From positions 1,711,501-1,775,500 of the forward strand of contig NZ_CP021255.1 in the NCBI RefSeq assembly GCF_002952055.1: 64,000 nucleotides of DNA. Reading direction: 5' to 3'. The DNA comes from Desulfobulbus oralis (GTDB lineage Bacteria > Desulfobacterota > Desulfobulbia > Desulfobulbales > Desulfobulbaceae). The notes beneath the pieces are model-generated. The model did not search any database and had not been told where the DNA came from. It saw only the letters and a list, made by a program, of their open reading frames with translations. A program made the position numbers and the translations under genes. Shown one piece after another: positions 42,078 to 51,778 of the stretch. How positions within the stretch are numbered: position 1 is the stretch's first letter; every line of letters starts with the position of its first letter.

Positions 42078-42140
42078 TTTTTCCTCACATACGGAAAAGG
42101 TTTCATTGCCGGGAAAAGACAACAGCTAATCGCACGAGTT

Positions 42141-43421
42141 CTATTTAGGCGTTATAATCCTGATCCCCTTGTCAAATATGATATCCCCTTCAAACAGCGT
42201 GACAGTTACCGTGTTGTACTTTTGAACAAGCGCCTCGATTCCCTCTTGTTGCAGAAGCTGCAGGGCCTTTGCAGCATCTTCATCACCCTGGGCCGCTGCC
42301 CTGCCAAGCCATTCTGCCGCAAGCCGGCTGTCTTGCGCTACCCCCTTGCCCAGCGCGTACAGCATGCCCAAACCATACTGGGCTTTGGCCTCGCCTTGCC
42401 CCGCGGCCTTGCCCCACCAGGTGGCGGCCTGCCCGTAATCGCGCTCAAGCCCCTGACCAAGAGCATACAGGGCTCCCAAGCCACGCTGGGCAGTTGCATT
42501 TCCCTGCTCCGCCGCCTTGCGCCACCATTGCGCCGCCTGGGCATAGTCCTTGTCTACACCCCGGCCGTAGAAGTACATCATGCCCATATTGAACTGGGAT
42601 TCTGCCAGACCCTGCTCGGCCGCTTTGTGCAGCCACTGTGCGGCCTGAGCATAATCCCGGGCTGCACCTTGGGCCTCGTAATACATCATTCCCAGAGTAT
42701 ACTCCGCTTCGGCCAGTCCCTGCCCGGCTGCCTTTTGAAACCACTCCAGCGCGCGGACATCGTCCTTGGGAACAGCCTCGCCATTGTGGTACATTACTCC
42801 CAAGTTGTACTGGGCCAGGTCATGTCCCTGCTCCGCCGCCTTTCGATACCAGTAAAAAGCCTTTTGCTTGTCCTGTTCAAGCCCCTCGCCGCTGTAATAA
42901 AGTGCTCCCAAATGGTACTCCGCCGGTGCCCAGCCCTGTTCCACCGCCTTCCGATACCAGTACGCCGCCTTGGCCTTGTCCTGAGCGATTCCAATGCCGT
43001 CTTTGTAACACGTACCCAGCGCACTTTGCCCTGCTGGATATCCCTGCTCGGCTGCCTTTTGAAACCAATGCGCAGCTTCAGTTTGAGAGGTACGCGCTCC
43101 TTTGCCCAAAGAGAGAAAAGCCCCAAGTCTGAACTGTGCCCTGGCATATCCCTGTTTCGCCGCCTTATGGCACCACTCAAAGGCTTGCCTGTCATCCTGA
43201 GCAAGGCCCTTGCCCTTGTCGTATGCCACGCACAGGCCATACTGCGCTGCCGCATCCCCCTGTTCCGCCTTCTGCCGCAGGGCAGCCACATTAGCGGCCG
43301 CAGAGGCTGATACCGGCAAAACAAACAGCAGGGCCAGCGCAACGACGCCCGCCTTTATCCCGCGCACTATGGGCAGCGCTACAGCATGCCGCCAGCCATC
43401 TATGAACAGGTGCCTATGCAT
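42141..43421 (-). CDS. Exported Sel1-repeat protein
   Basis: 426 aa from the ATG at 43421 (AAGGAG seven bases upstream). Signal peptide about residues 1-42 (VVALALLFVLPVSASA). About ten Sel1-like 36-residue repeats of the pattern AAEQGxAxAQYxLGxMYxxGxGVxxDxxxAxxWxxKAA follow. It ends with a short unique tail (VTVTLFEGDIIFDKGIRI). Its stop lies 63 bp before the truncated toxin cassette, so it occupies the same place as the membrane protein before the giant gene. Sel1 proteins serve as immunity partners of some secreted lipases; a similar role here is inference. Confidence 0.9.
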   Translation of the reverse strand: MHRHLFIDGWRHAVALPIVRGIKAGVVALALLFVLPVSASAAANVAALRQKAEQGDAAAQYGLCVAYDKGKGLAQDDRQAFEWCHKAAKQGYARAQFRLGAFLSLGKGARTSQTEAAHWFQKAAEQGYPAGQSALGTCYKDGIGIAQDKAKAAYWYRKAVEQGWAPAEYHLGALYYSGEGLEQDKQKAFYWYRKAAEQGHDLAQYNLGVMYHNGEAVPKDDVRALEWFQKAAGQGLAEAEYTLGMMYYEAQGAARDYAQAAQWLHKAAEQGLAESQFNMGMMYFYGRGVDKDYAQAAQWWRKAAEQGNATAQRGLGALYALGQGLERDYGQAATWWGKAAGQGEAKAQYGLGMLYALGKGVAQDSRLAAEWLGRAAAQGDEDAAKALQLLQQEGIEALVQKYNTVTVTLFEGDIIFDKGIRIITPK

Positions 43422-43746
43422 GACCATGCTCCTTAAAGCTCAAGCAGCGCTGACCTCTTTGGCTTGCCATTAAAAGTCACCACGCGACCATTCGTCAAAG
43501 CTGAACCCTTTTCGTGGCGGCTCATTCCCAAACGCTGACGGACTCCTCCATCTCCCTGGAAAAGAATTCATAAAATACCGGCTTTCTGCTCTGCCACAAA
43601 AGTCTCCGGGCTCCTGGAAATTCTCTGTTGCTTCCAACTTACCCTGCCTTTTCAATGTTGGCAATGGCCTGAAAGTCCGGCCAAGCCTGGCACAGGGCTT
43701 CGTCCAACCTCCAGAAACAGTGCGGAACAGATTCCCGAGTATTTGT
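43422..43746. other. Spacer upstream of the Sel1 gene, includes shared tail copy 3
   Basis: About 43588-43745 matches the tail after cassette 2; the rest (43422-43587) has no recognised gene and must contain the Sel1 promoter if it has its own. Confidence 0.5.
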
Positions 43747-44333
43747 TCAGCTTATGTGAGCAGCCGTAAAATAACTGTCAGTTCCTGAACATTTTCTTTC
43801 CCGAAAACTGCCCATGGCCAGGGTAAAGGCATCGTCTGCAAGCACCGGCGCTTCGTTGACGTCGTACACATCCACCAGGGCCCGCCGGGTGATGATCCGG
43901 CCCGCACTGTCCGCAAGCTGGTACAGAAAGGAGGCCTGACCGCTGAAGCCGGCCTCCGCCTCAAAACGGAGATCCCCGTTGACATCCCTGTACACCCGGC
44001 CATGCTCCGCCGCACCCAGACCCACAAAGCGCAGTCCCTCCGCCTCCAGCCCAAAGCCGGCCTCGTGCGCAAGCTGCGACTCCAAAAAGCGCAGACTGGA
44101 ATCCTGCGGGGCAATAAAAAAAGCCCCCTGTTCCACCTCCGGAGGCAGAGGGGCAGGGGGCTCGTCGTGCAGGGCCTGCCAGGCCCGGGCGCTGACCTGA
44201 CGCCCGCTCGCGGACTGACCCAGGCTCATGCCCAGCATGGTGTCAAAAAGCGTCTCTCCAGGGGGTGCGGCAGCCGCACGCCCCTCCCAGCCCTGCCACC
44301 AGGGCCCGGCCGGCGGTTCCGGCGCGGCCCGGC
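43747..44333 (-). pseudogene. Third core fragment, truncated by IS
   Basis: Carries only the last ~0.5 kb of the conserved core (PPAGPWW to AFTLAMG, about 174 codons) plus the shared tail ending SFRERKCSGTDSYFTAAHIS. Upstream it runs straight into the 5' part of an IS1182/IS5-like transposase gene at 44333, with no start of its own. The open frame through the IS is fortuitous. A relic of an older cassette. Confidence 0.85.
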
Positions 44334-44589
44334 GGGATGGACCTGCGGCCGGGTTTTTCGGCGTAGAAGGGAGCGCACAGCTTTTCGAGGAAGGCGTCAA
44401 ATGCTTCCTGGTGCAGGAGCTTCTGCAGCCGCTCGTAAAAGACATGCCCCTGACTCCGGGGCAGCTGATCATGGATCAGCCACATGCTCTTCTGCTCTGC
44501 CTGCTTCCGGCCAGGACTCATACTGCCTCCTCGACAACTTTGATCGCCTCTACTCCATTATGCCTTGCCTGAAGACTTTTTCAACGGGC
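44324..44589 (-). mobile_element. Truncated IS1182/IS5-like element, transposase 5' end only
   Basis: Matches 27959-28227: right terminus CTTTTTCAACGGGCTG, start codon at 44521 (MSPGRKQAEQKSMWL) and the first ~60 transposase codons, then an abrupt switch to core copy 3. The switch is in GCGGCCCGGC, present in both parents (27959-27968 and 33455-33464), pointing to a microhomology deletion. Confidence 0.85.
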
Positions 44590-44591
44590 TG

Positions 44592-45240
44592 TTAAGAGAT
44601 TCAAGCTCGCTCCGGACAAACGGCACGTCAGGGCCGATGCCGGGATACAGGCAGAGTGGAAAAAAAATTCCCGGAATTGCTCGCCACCGTAGACAGCCAT
44701 TGGCCTGGAACGGGACCCTTGCGCGTGCTGTTTCAGGATGAGGCCCGCTTTGGCCGGATTTCGCTGTCAGGGCGGTGCTGGTGTCCACGGCCGCATCGCC
44801 CCGTATGCCGGAGCACGGTAACGCAGGAATCTGTTTACGCCTATGCCACGGTATCGGTGAGTGATGGTCGCCTGGACACGTTGATCATGCCGCATGTCAA
44901 CAGCGTGTGCATGCAGATATTCCTGGATGAAGTGGCTTCCCGTTATCCTGAAGAAAGACTGCTCATGATTCTGGATGGCGCTGGCTGGCACAGGGAGTCG
45001 TGCCTGAACATTCCCGCCAACATGCGGCTTGTTTCGCTGCCTCCTTATTCGCCCGAGTTGAATCCTGTTGAGCATATATGGGATGAAGTGCGTGAGAAAT
45101 ACTTTGGCAACCTGGTTTTCGACAGTCCTGATGCTCTGGAAGATCACCTGGAAACAGCCTTGCGCAGTATGGAACTCGATCAGCCCCGCGTCAAATCCAT
45201 CGTCGCCTGGTCATGGATTATAAATTCACTGTTGTTTTAG
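44592..45240 (+). pseudogene. IS630-family transposase, 5'-truncated, with A8 frameshift site
   Basis: The catalytic half from 44656 has the IS630 DDE pattern: LFQDEARFGRISLSGRCW, MLILDGAGWH-like LLMILDGAGWHRESC, and VSLPPYSPELNPVEHIWDEV. The preceding frame (FKLAPDKRHVRADAGIQAEW) joins it by a -1 shift at a run of eight A, the usual programmed-frameshift arrangement of IS630 elements. Everything upstream is lost at the junction with the IS1182/IS5-like terminus at 44589, so the element is dead. Confidence 0.8.
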
Positions 45241-45413
45241 AAATGGAAATACAGGGTGTTTCCGGTGAAAGCCGCTACCCATTGGAACATACTGCCGCAA
45301 AAGTCCACCCTCGTTCTCGCTCCGTTGTTATCAGGGCGAAGGGAATCTGCAAAAGCACGTGCACTGGCCAGTTGCCGACTCCAGTTCCCTGAACCCGGCC
45401 AGCCGGGCCGCTG

Positions 45414-46460
45414 CTATCTGGATTTTGGCCAGAGCGTATTGGGATAGCTGCCGGTTTTGCCGGCATAGGTCGTGAAGGTGCAGTGTTCATGCAGGCTGTC
45501 CAGATAGCCGGGACAGAGCGGAATCTTGCCGCCGCCGCCGGGGGTGTCCAGCGCATAGTGGGGCTGGGCCATGCCGGATACATGCCCGATCAGCCGGCGC
45601 ATAATGGCCTGGCCGCTCTGAATGGTGGTGCGGAAATGGCTGGTGCCCCGCACCTGGTCGATCTGGAAGAGGTAGTAGGGTTTGACCCGCGCGGCCAGCA
45701 GCCGGTAGAACAGCTCCTGTAGAATCGCCGCCGAATCGTTGACGCCCCTGAGCAGGACGGTCTGCGAACCCAGGGGGATGCCTGCATTGGCCAGACGTTC
45801 GCAGGCTGCCGTCGCCTCGGGGCTGAGCTCGTCTGGGTGGTTGAAGTGCAGATTCATGTAGAGCGGGTGGAAGCGCTTCAGCATGGCGACCAGTTTTTCC
45901 GTGATGCGCTGGGGCATCATGCAGGGCATGCGGGAGCCGATACGAATGAAACGTACGCCTGGAATGGCCCGTACCTGGGCAAGAATCTGCTCCAGGGCTT
46001 CGTCTGCCAGCATGAGCGGGTCGCCGCCGGAAATGAGCACGTCCACAATGGCCGGTCTTTTTCGGATATACTCCAGTGCCGCTTTGAACATCTCCTGCGT
46101 GAGTTGCATGCCGGCAGTGCCGATTTTGCGTTTTCTGGTGCAGAAACGGCAGAAAGTCGGGCAGTCCCGGCTCACCAGCAGCACTACCCGATCGGGGTAG
46201 CGGTGGATCAGACAGGGCAGCGGACTCAGGTTTTCCTCGTTCAGGGGGTCGGCCGGCGTGGCCGTATCGGCCAGCTCCAGGAGATCGGGAACGACCTGTC
46301 TGAGCAGCGGCGCTCCGTGCTGCAGGGCCAGTTCCAGAAAGTAGCGGCTGACCCGGAGCGGATAGACAGCGTGGATTTTGGCCAGGATTTCGGGATCGAC
46401 ATGGGCCAGGCTGGCCAGCTCCTCAGGTCGGGTGATCAGGGCGGAAGCGGGAATGCTCAT
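45414..46460 (-). CDS. epmB: EpmB-like radical SAM lysine 2,3-aminomutase family protein
   Basis: 348 aa. The radical SAM cluster motif is CPTFCRFC followed by TRKRK. The KamA-family segments SGGDPLMLAD, RIGSRMPCMMPQRIT, LGSQTVLLRGVND and the PLP-lysine loop GGGGKIPLCPGY are present. KamA (free lysine) and EpmB (beta-lysine for EF-P) are hard to separate by motif. The length near 345 (shorter than KamA) and the presence of epmA and a lysine-type efp at 13-14.5 kb favour EpmB. It stands alone just downstream of sdhB, separated by a terminator. Confidence 0.85.
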   Translation of the reverse strand: MSIPASALITRPEELASLAHVDPEILAKIHAVYPLRVSRYFLELALQHGAPLLRQVVPDLLELADTATPADPLNEENLSPLPCLIHRYPDRVVLLVSRDCPTFCRFCTRKRKIGTAGMQLTQEMFKAALEYIRKRPAIVDVLISGGDPLMLADEALEQILAQVRAIPGVRFIRIGSRMPCMMPQRITEKLVAMLKRFHPLYMNLHFNHPDELSPEATAACERLANAGIPLGSQTVLLRGVNDSAAILQELFYRLLAARVKPYYLFQIDQVRGTSHFRTTIQSGQAIMRRLIGHVSGMAQPHYALDTPGGGGKIPLCPGYLDSLHEHCTFTTYAGKTGSYPNTLWPKSR

Positions 46461-46497
46461 GGGTAACGCACAAAGAGGGGAGTGGAAATCAGCGCAT

Positions 46498-46533
46498 AAA
46501 AAAGATCGTCACCGCAGGGCGGCGGTGACGATC
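46498..46533 (-). terminator. Intrinsic terminator after sdhB
   Basis: GATCGTCACCGC and GCGGTGACGATC form a 12-bp stem with a six-base loop. On the minus strand it is followed by six T, 39 bp past the sdhB stop. Confidence 0.8.
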
Positions 46534-46571
46534 TCGTGCACAAAACAGACAGCGGCAAGGCGCCGGGGCAA

Positions 46572-47336
46572 TCACTCGGCAAGCGTGAAGGAGGCCTTCA
46601 GGAATTCCCGGTTCAGACGGGCGATGTTGCTGATCTTGATACCCTTTGGGCACACATTCTCGCATTCCCGCTCGTTGCTGCAGTTGCCGAAGCCGTCCCT
46701 GTCCATCTGCAAGACCATCTCGATGGCCCGTTTTTTGGCCTCCAGCTTGCCCTGCGGCAGCAGCGCCAGATGGGAGACCTTGGCGCCCAGAAAGAGCATG
46801 GGCGTGCCGTTCGGGCAGGCGGCCGCGCAGGCGCCGCAACCGATGCAGGAGGCCGCGTCCATGGCGGTTTCGGCCACGTGCTGCGGCACCAGAATGGTGT
46901 TGGCGTCACGCGGAGAACCGGTATTGACCGAAATATAGCCACCAGCCTGAATGATGCGATCCAGGGCGGAGCGGTCCACGATCAGGTCTTTCACAACCGG
47001 GAAGCCGCGGGAACGGAAGGGCTCGATGACAATGGTGTCGCCATCATGGAACTGGCGCATGTGCAACTGGCACAGGGTGGTTTCCTTTTGCGGGCCGTGG
47101 GCCGTGCCGTTGACGACTACGCCGCACATGCCGCAGATGCCCTCACGGCAGTCGCTGTCAAAGGCAATCGGCTCCGAGCCCTTGCGGGTCAGCCACTCGT
47201 TGAGCACGTCCATCATCTCCAGAAAGGACATGTCGGTGCTGATGTCCCGCAGTGGATATTCTTCAAAGGCGCCCTCAGCCGTGGTATCGTTCTGACGCCA
47301 GATTTTCACCAGAATATTGATCGTTTTCGATGCCAT
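46572..47336 (-). CDS. sdhB: Succinate dehydrogenase/fumarate reductase iron-sulphur subunit
   Basis: 254 aa. The N-terminal 2Fe-2S ferredoxin domain has CREGICGMC plus a later cysteine (TTLCQLH). The C-terminal domain has [14 protein letters not shown] and [14 protein letters not shown] for the 4Fe-4S and 3Fe-4S clusters. Links the flavoprotein to cytochrome b. Third gene of sdhCAB. Confidence 0.95.
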   Translation of the reverse strand: MASKTINILVKIWRQNDTTAEGAFEEYPLRDISTDMSFLEMMDVLNEWLTRKGSEPIAFDSDCREGICGMCGVVVNGTAHGPQKETTLCQLHMRQFHDGDTIVIEPFRSRGFPVVKDLIVDRSALDRIIQAGGYISVNTGSPRDANTILVPQHVAETAMDAASCIGCGACAAACPNGTPMLFLGAKVSHLALLPQGKLEAKKRAIEMVLQMDRDGFGNCSNERECENVCPKGIKISNIARLNREFLKASFTLAE

Positions 47337-47393
47337 GGGATGCTTCCGTATTATGGTTGAAGTTCAGCAGTCAAGCCTCGTCGTGGGTGAGGA

Positions 47394-49319
47394 TTACTTG
47401 TAGCTCCGCTGCGAGGGCGTCACGTTCTCGAAGATCAATGCTTCCTTGCTCAGTTCGGGTTCCGCATCATCGCCTTTGTACTCCCATACGGAGACGTGGC
47501 TGTAGTTTGCATCGTCGCGTTTGGCTTCGTGTTCTTCCGTCTGGCTTTCCTCCCGGAAGTGGCAGCCGCAGGACTCCTTTCGTTCCAGGGCGTCCTTGAC
47601 CATCAGCTCGGCAAATTCCAGGAAGTCAGCCACGCGGGCGGCGCGCTCCAGGGACTGGTTCAGTTCCTGCTCCTTGCCGGGAATGATGACGTGCTCCCAG
47701 AATTCGGCGCGGATTTCCGGAATTTTCTCCAGCGCCTCTTTCAGGCCCTTTTCGTCGCGGGACATGCCGCATTTTTCCCACATGACCTTGCCCAGCTCGC
47801 GGTGATAGTAGTCCACCGTTTCCTTGCCCTTGCCGCTTCTGGTACTTGCCATGAGTCTGGCGGTCCGCTCCCTGACCATATCGAGCGAAGCCTTGAAGGC
47901 AGGGTCCTTGGTGTCGGTGGCGCCCCAGGGCACCTTGGAGAGGTAGTTGGCGATGGTGTAGGGCAGGACGAAATAGCCGTCGGCCAGGCCCTGCATGAGG
48001 GCGGAGGCGCCCAGGCGGTTCGCGCCGTGGTCCGAGAAGTTGCACTCGCCCGTCGCATAGAGGCCGGGGATGGTGGTCATCAGATGATAGTCAACCCAGA
48101 GACCGCCCATGGTGTAGTGGGTGGCCGGGTAGATCATCATCGGCTCCCTGGAGGGATCCACATCCACAATCCGCTGGTACATGTCAAAGAGGTTGCCGTA
48201 CTTGCGGCGGATCACGTCGATGCCGTCGCGCTTGATGGCATCGGCAAAGTCGAGATACACGCCGTTGCCGGTGTCGTTGACCCCATGACCGGCGTCGCAG
48301 ACCTCCTTGGCATTGCGGGAGGCCACGTCACGCGGCACCAGATTGCCGAAGGAGGGGTACTTGCGCTCCAGATAGTAGTCGCGCTCATCCTCGGGAATTT
48401 CGCTGGCCTTGCGCTTGTCGCCCGCCTTTTTGGGTACCCAGACCCGGCCGTCGTTGCGTAGGCTTTCGCTCATCAGGGTCAGCTTGGACTGGTACTCGCC
48501 GTGTACCGGGATGCAGGTCGGGTGAATCTGGACAAAGCAGGGATTGGCAAAGCCCGCGCCCCGCTTGTAGGCGCGGAAAGCGGCCGTGACATTGGAGGCC
48601 ATGGCGTTGGTGGACAGAAAGTACACGTTGCCATAGCCGCCTGTGGCCAGCACGACGGCGTGGGCCGAGTACTGCTCCAGTTCGCCGGTGATCAGATTGC
48701 GGCAGACAATGCCGCGGGCCGCGCCGTCCACCAGCACGACATCCAGCATTTCGCGGCGGTTGTACATCTTGACCTTGCCAGCCGCCACCTGCCGCATCAT
48801 GGCGGAGTAGGCGCCCAGAAGCAGTTGCTGCCCCGTCTGGCCGCGGGCGTAAAAGGTCCGGGATACCTGGGCACCGCCGAAAGAGCGGTTGGCCAGGGTG
48901 CCGCCGTATTCGCGGGCAAAGGGCACGCCCTGACCGACACACTGGTCGATGATGTTGTTGGCCACCTCGGCCAGACGGTAGACATTGGCCTCGCGGGCGC
49001 GGAAATCGCCGCCCTTGATGGTGTCATAGAACAGGCGGAAGATGGAGTCGCCGTCACCCTGATAGTTCTTGGCCGCATTGATGCCGCCCTGGGCGGCGAT
49101 GGAATGCGCACGGCGCGGGCTGTCCTGGATGCAGAAACACTTGACCTGATAGCCCAGTTCGGCCAGAGCGGCGGCGGCGGAAGCGCCGGCAAGACCGCTG
49201 CCGACAATAATGATTTCGTATTTTCTCTTGTTGGCAGGGTTGATGAGTTTGCTCGAAAAACGGCATGCATTCCATTTTTCGGCCAGCGGTCCTTCAGGAA
49301 TTTTGGCATCAAGCTGCAT
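47394..49319 (-). CDS. sdhA: Succinate dehydrogenase/fumarate reductase flavoprotein subunit
   Basis: 641 aa. The FAD motif [20 protein letters not shown] is followed by the flavin-histidine region ([17 protein letters not shown]). Substrate-site parts include [35 protein letters not shown] and [21 protein letters not shown]-terminal CGCHFREES is typical of the class paired with a single large cytochrome b (Bacteroidetes, delta-proteobacteria). Whether it works as dehydrogenase or fumarate reductase in vivo cannot be told. Confidence 0.96.
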   Translation of the reverse strand: MQLDAKIPEGPLAEKWNACRFSSKLINPANKRKYEIIIVGSGLAGASAAAALAELGYQVKCFCIQDSPRRAHSIAAQGGINAAKNYQGDGDSIFRLFYDTIKGGDFRAREANVYRLAEVANNIIDQCVGQGVPFAREYGGTLANRSFGGAQVSRTFYARGQTGQQLLLGAYSAMMRQVAAGKVKMYNRREMLDVVLVDGAARGIVCRNLITGELEQYSAHAVVLATGGYGNVYFLSTNAMASNVTAAFRAYKRGAGFANPCFVQIHPTCIPVHGEYQSKLTLMSESLRNDGRVWVPKKAGDKRKASEIPEDERDYYLERKYPSFGNLVPRDVASRNAKEVCDAGHGVNDTGNGVYLDFADAIKRDGIDVIRRKYGNLFDMYQRIVDVDPSREPMMIYPATHYTMGGLWVDYHLMTTIPGLYATGECNFSDHGANRLGASALMQGLADGYFVLPYTIANYLSKVPWGATDTKDPAFKASLDMVRERTARLMASTRSGKGKETVDYYHRELGKVMWEKCGMSRDEKGLKEALEKIPEIRAEFWEHVIIPGKEQELNQSLERAARVADFLEFAELMVKDALERKESCGCHFREESQTEEHEAKRDDANYSHVSVWEYKGDDAEPELSKEALIFENVTPSQRSYK

Positions 49320-49394
49320 AGTCGTATCTCTTGACTAGAGGTTGATAAAAATTGGGCTTTTGGAGCCCGCTTTGCCACGCAAAAACCGGATTGC

Positions 49395-50051
49395 TCAGAG
49401 AGCCAGTTGCCCGCTGTAGAACAGGAGCAGCAAGGTGACGAAGACAAACACCGCTCCCTGCAGGAAAACCAGTATCCAGGCCATGATCCGCAGGGGCTGG
49501 TCGTATTTGGGATGGCTGATACCCAGGGTTTGCAGCAGCGACCAGAAGCCGTGGCTGATATGCAGGAGCAGTGCGCCCAGACCGATCAGATACAGAATGG
49601 CCTGCGGACCGTGCAGGACATTGGTGACAAAAACGGAGATAGGCTTTTCCAGGGTTTTTTCCGGAAAATGGAAGTTGATCAGGTGCAGCAGGATGAACAG
49701 CAGGATGATGAGCCCGGTGTAGGGCATGGTGCGGGAGCCCCAGGTGCGGCCGCCGGCCTGGCTTTGCACCGCGTATTTGCCGCCGCGCGCCGCGCGGTTG
49801 ATAAAAAAGATGTTGACAGCCGTAATGACGTGCAGACAGAAAATCGTGAGCAGGCCCAGTTCGAACAGGGGTACCAGAGGCCCCAGGGAGTGGAGGTGGT
49901 GGGCATAGCTGTTGAACGCCGCTCCGCCCCAGAAGATGGTGCTGTTGCCAATGGCATGGACAGTGAGAAATGCGCCCAGCATAAAGCCGGTGATCGCCAT
50001 GATGTACTTCTTGCCCAGGGATGACTTGAAAGTTTGCACGAACCAAGACAT
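49395..50051 (-). CDS. sdhC: Succinate dehydrogenase/fumarate reductase cytochrome b subunit
   Basis: 218 aa, five membrane helices with histidines placed for two haems (AFLTVHAIGNSTIF, YAHHLHSLGP, FCLHVITAVNIFF, LLHLINFHFP, LLLHISHGFWSLLQTLG). Single-anchor (type B) class. First gene of sdhCAB; the spacing to sdhA is 75 bp. Confidence 0.94.
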   Translation of the reverse strand: MSWFVQTFKSSLGKKYIMAITGFMLGAFLTVHAIGNSTIFWGGAAFNSYAHHLHSLGPLVPLFELGLLTIFCLHVITAVNIFFINRAARGGKYAVQSQAGGRTWGSRTMPYTGLIILLFILLHLINFHFPEKTLEKPISVFVTNVLHGPQAILYLIGLGALLLHISHGFWSLLQTLGISHPKYDQPLRIMAWILVFLQGAVFVFVTLLLLFYSGQLAL

Positions 50052-50237
50052 GGCTGTTTTCCCCCCTTGCTGAGGTGATGGATAAAAACGGCTCTTACAA
50101 CCACTGAACGTCTGTTAATTACCAATGCTGCACGAAAACTGTCAAGTGAGAAATCCCCCGTATTGGAGTAAGGGCGGCAGGGCGGAAATGCAGCTTGCGC
50201 CATGCAGGAAACAGATGGCCATGCCCTCGGTCATTAT

Positions 50238-50274
50238 AAAAAAAGCCCTGCCGCTCTTGTGTGGGCGGCAGGGC
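50238..50274 (-). terminator. Intrinsic terminator after the aminotransferase gene
   Basis: GCCCTGCCGC / GCGGCAGGGC, a 10-bp perfect stem, with a T-run on the minus strand, 23 bp past the stop at 50298. Confidence 0.85.
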
Positions 50275-50297
50275 GGAAAGTGGATGGGGGCGCGTGT

Positions 50298-51503
50298 CTA
50301 TTGGAGCGCTGCCAGGGCTTTTTCGATGCGCTGCATGGCTTCTTTGATGGCGTCCAGAGCAGTCGCAAAGGAGAAGCGGATGAAGGCGTCTGCGCCGAAA
50401 GCCAGACCGGGCACGGTGGCCACCCGGGCTTCGTCCAGAAAGTAGTCGGCCAGAGCGACGGAACCGTCGATTTTTTTGCCCTGGAAGCTTTTGCCGTAGT
50501 AGGAGGAGAAATTCGGGAACACGTAGAAAGCGCCTTCCGGTTCCACACAGCTCACACCCGGGAGCCGGTTCAGGCTCTGCACAAAGAAGTCCCGGCGCGG
50601 GAAAAAGGCCCTGAGCATTTCTTTGGGCGCGTCCTGCGGGCCGGTCAGGGCGCTCAGGGCCGCATACTGGGAAATGGCGACCGGGTTCGAGATGGACTGG
50701 CTCTGGATTTTGTTCATGGCCCTGATGATGGCAAGCGGCCCGGCACACCAGCCAATGCGCCATCCGGTCATGGCGTAGGTCTTTGAAACCCCGTTCGCCA
50801 GAATGACCTGCTCTTTCAGTTCCGGGGCGACGTTCAGAATATGGGCGAGCGGGCCTTTGGTGTAGCTGATCTCCTCGTAGATGTCGTCGGAAATGACGAG
50901 CCAGCCCCGCTCCTGCACCAGCCTGGCCAGCTCCGAAAGCGCCTTTTCCGAAAAGACCGAGCCGGTCGGGTTGGAAGGGCTGTTCAGGACGACCACTCTG
51001 GTTTTGTTTGTGGCATGCTGCCTGAGCAGCTCCACGTCCAGATCGAAGCGGTTCTTTTCATCCAGCGGCACTATGACCGGCACGCCGCTGGCCAGTTGGG
51101 TCATGGGCGGATAGGAAACCCAGTACGGCGCGGGAATCAGCACTTCGTCGCCCGGGTTGATGACCGCCTGAAAAATATTGTAGAGGCCCTGCTTGCCGCC
51201 GCAACTGATCTCGATCTGTTCGGGATCATATTCCCAGCCATGACGTTGGCGATAGCGGTCGCATACGGCCTGCCGCAGCTCCGGAATGCCGTTGGATGGG
51301 GTGTAGCGGGTGTGGCCCTGGTCTATGGCCTGTTTGCCGGCAGCGCAGACATGCGGCGGGGAGGGAAAGTCGGGCTCGCCGACACTGAAATTGAGGACAT
51401 CCACGCCCTGGGCCTTGAGTTGCTTGGCTTTCGCATTGATGGCCAGGGTGGGGGAGGGGGCGATTTGGGCAACGCGCTGGGCAAGGGCAATTCCTGCTGA
51501 CAT
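50298..51503 (-). CDS. Class I/II pyridoxal-phosphate aminotransferase (aspartate type)
   Basis: 401 aa. Family features: NFSVGEPDFPSPPHV, YTPSNGIPELR, NSPSNPTGSVFSEKAL, SDDIYEEISY, and the PLP lysine in LANGVSKTYAMTGWRIG. Motifs fit aspartate aminotransferase subgroup Ib; several substrates are possible (Asp, aromatic, prephenate). Single gene with its own terminator. Confidence 0.93.
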   Translation of the reverse strand: MSAGIALAQRVAQIAPSPTLAINAKAKQLKAQGVDVLNFSVGEPDFPSPPHVCAAGKQAIDQGHTRYTPSNGIPELRQAVCDRYRQRHGWEYDPEQIEISCGGKQGLYNIFQAVINPGDEVLIPAPYWVSYPPMTQLASGVPVIVPLDEKNRFDLDVELLRQHATNKTRVVVLNSPSNPTGSVFSEKALSELARLVQERGWLVISDDIYEEISYTKGPLAHILNVAPELKEQVILANGVSKTYAMTGWRIGWCAGPLAIIRAMNKIQSQSISNPVAISQYAALSALTGPQDAPKEMLRAFFPRRDFFVQSLNRLPGVSCVEPEGAFYVFPNFSSYYGKSFQGKKIDGSVALADYFLDEARVATVPGLAFGADAFIRFSFATALDAIKEAMQRIEKALAALQ

Positions 51504-51778
51504 GAGAGTACTCCGGAAAGGACGATGAATGCCGGCTGGGCCGGTAGGGAAAAAACGTTTTACTCAAACGGATTTTGTTTTTTTTGACAATGAAAAACAT
51601 ATGACGACCGCACCTGCCGCATATCTTTCCGCGCGCAAAGCGGGGCAGTTCTTCTGCCTGAGTGGAACCCCCCGCGCGAGGGGGGCAGGCGGCCGGCAAA
51701 GGCGTCTCGGGGGCAGGCGGGGCGGAAGGAACCGGCAGCCCGTTTCCCGGCAAGGGTCAGGAGCGGCGCTCTTGGGTG

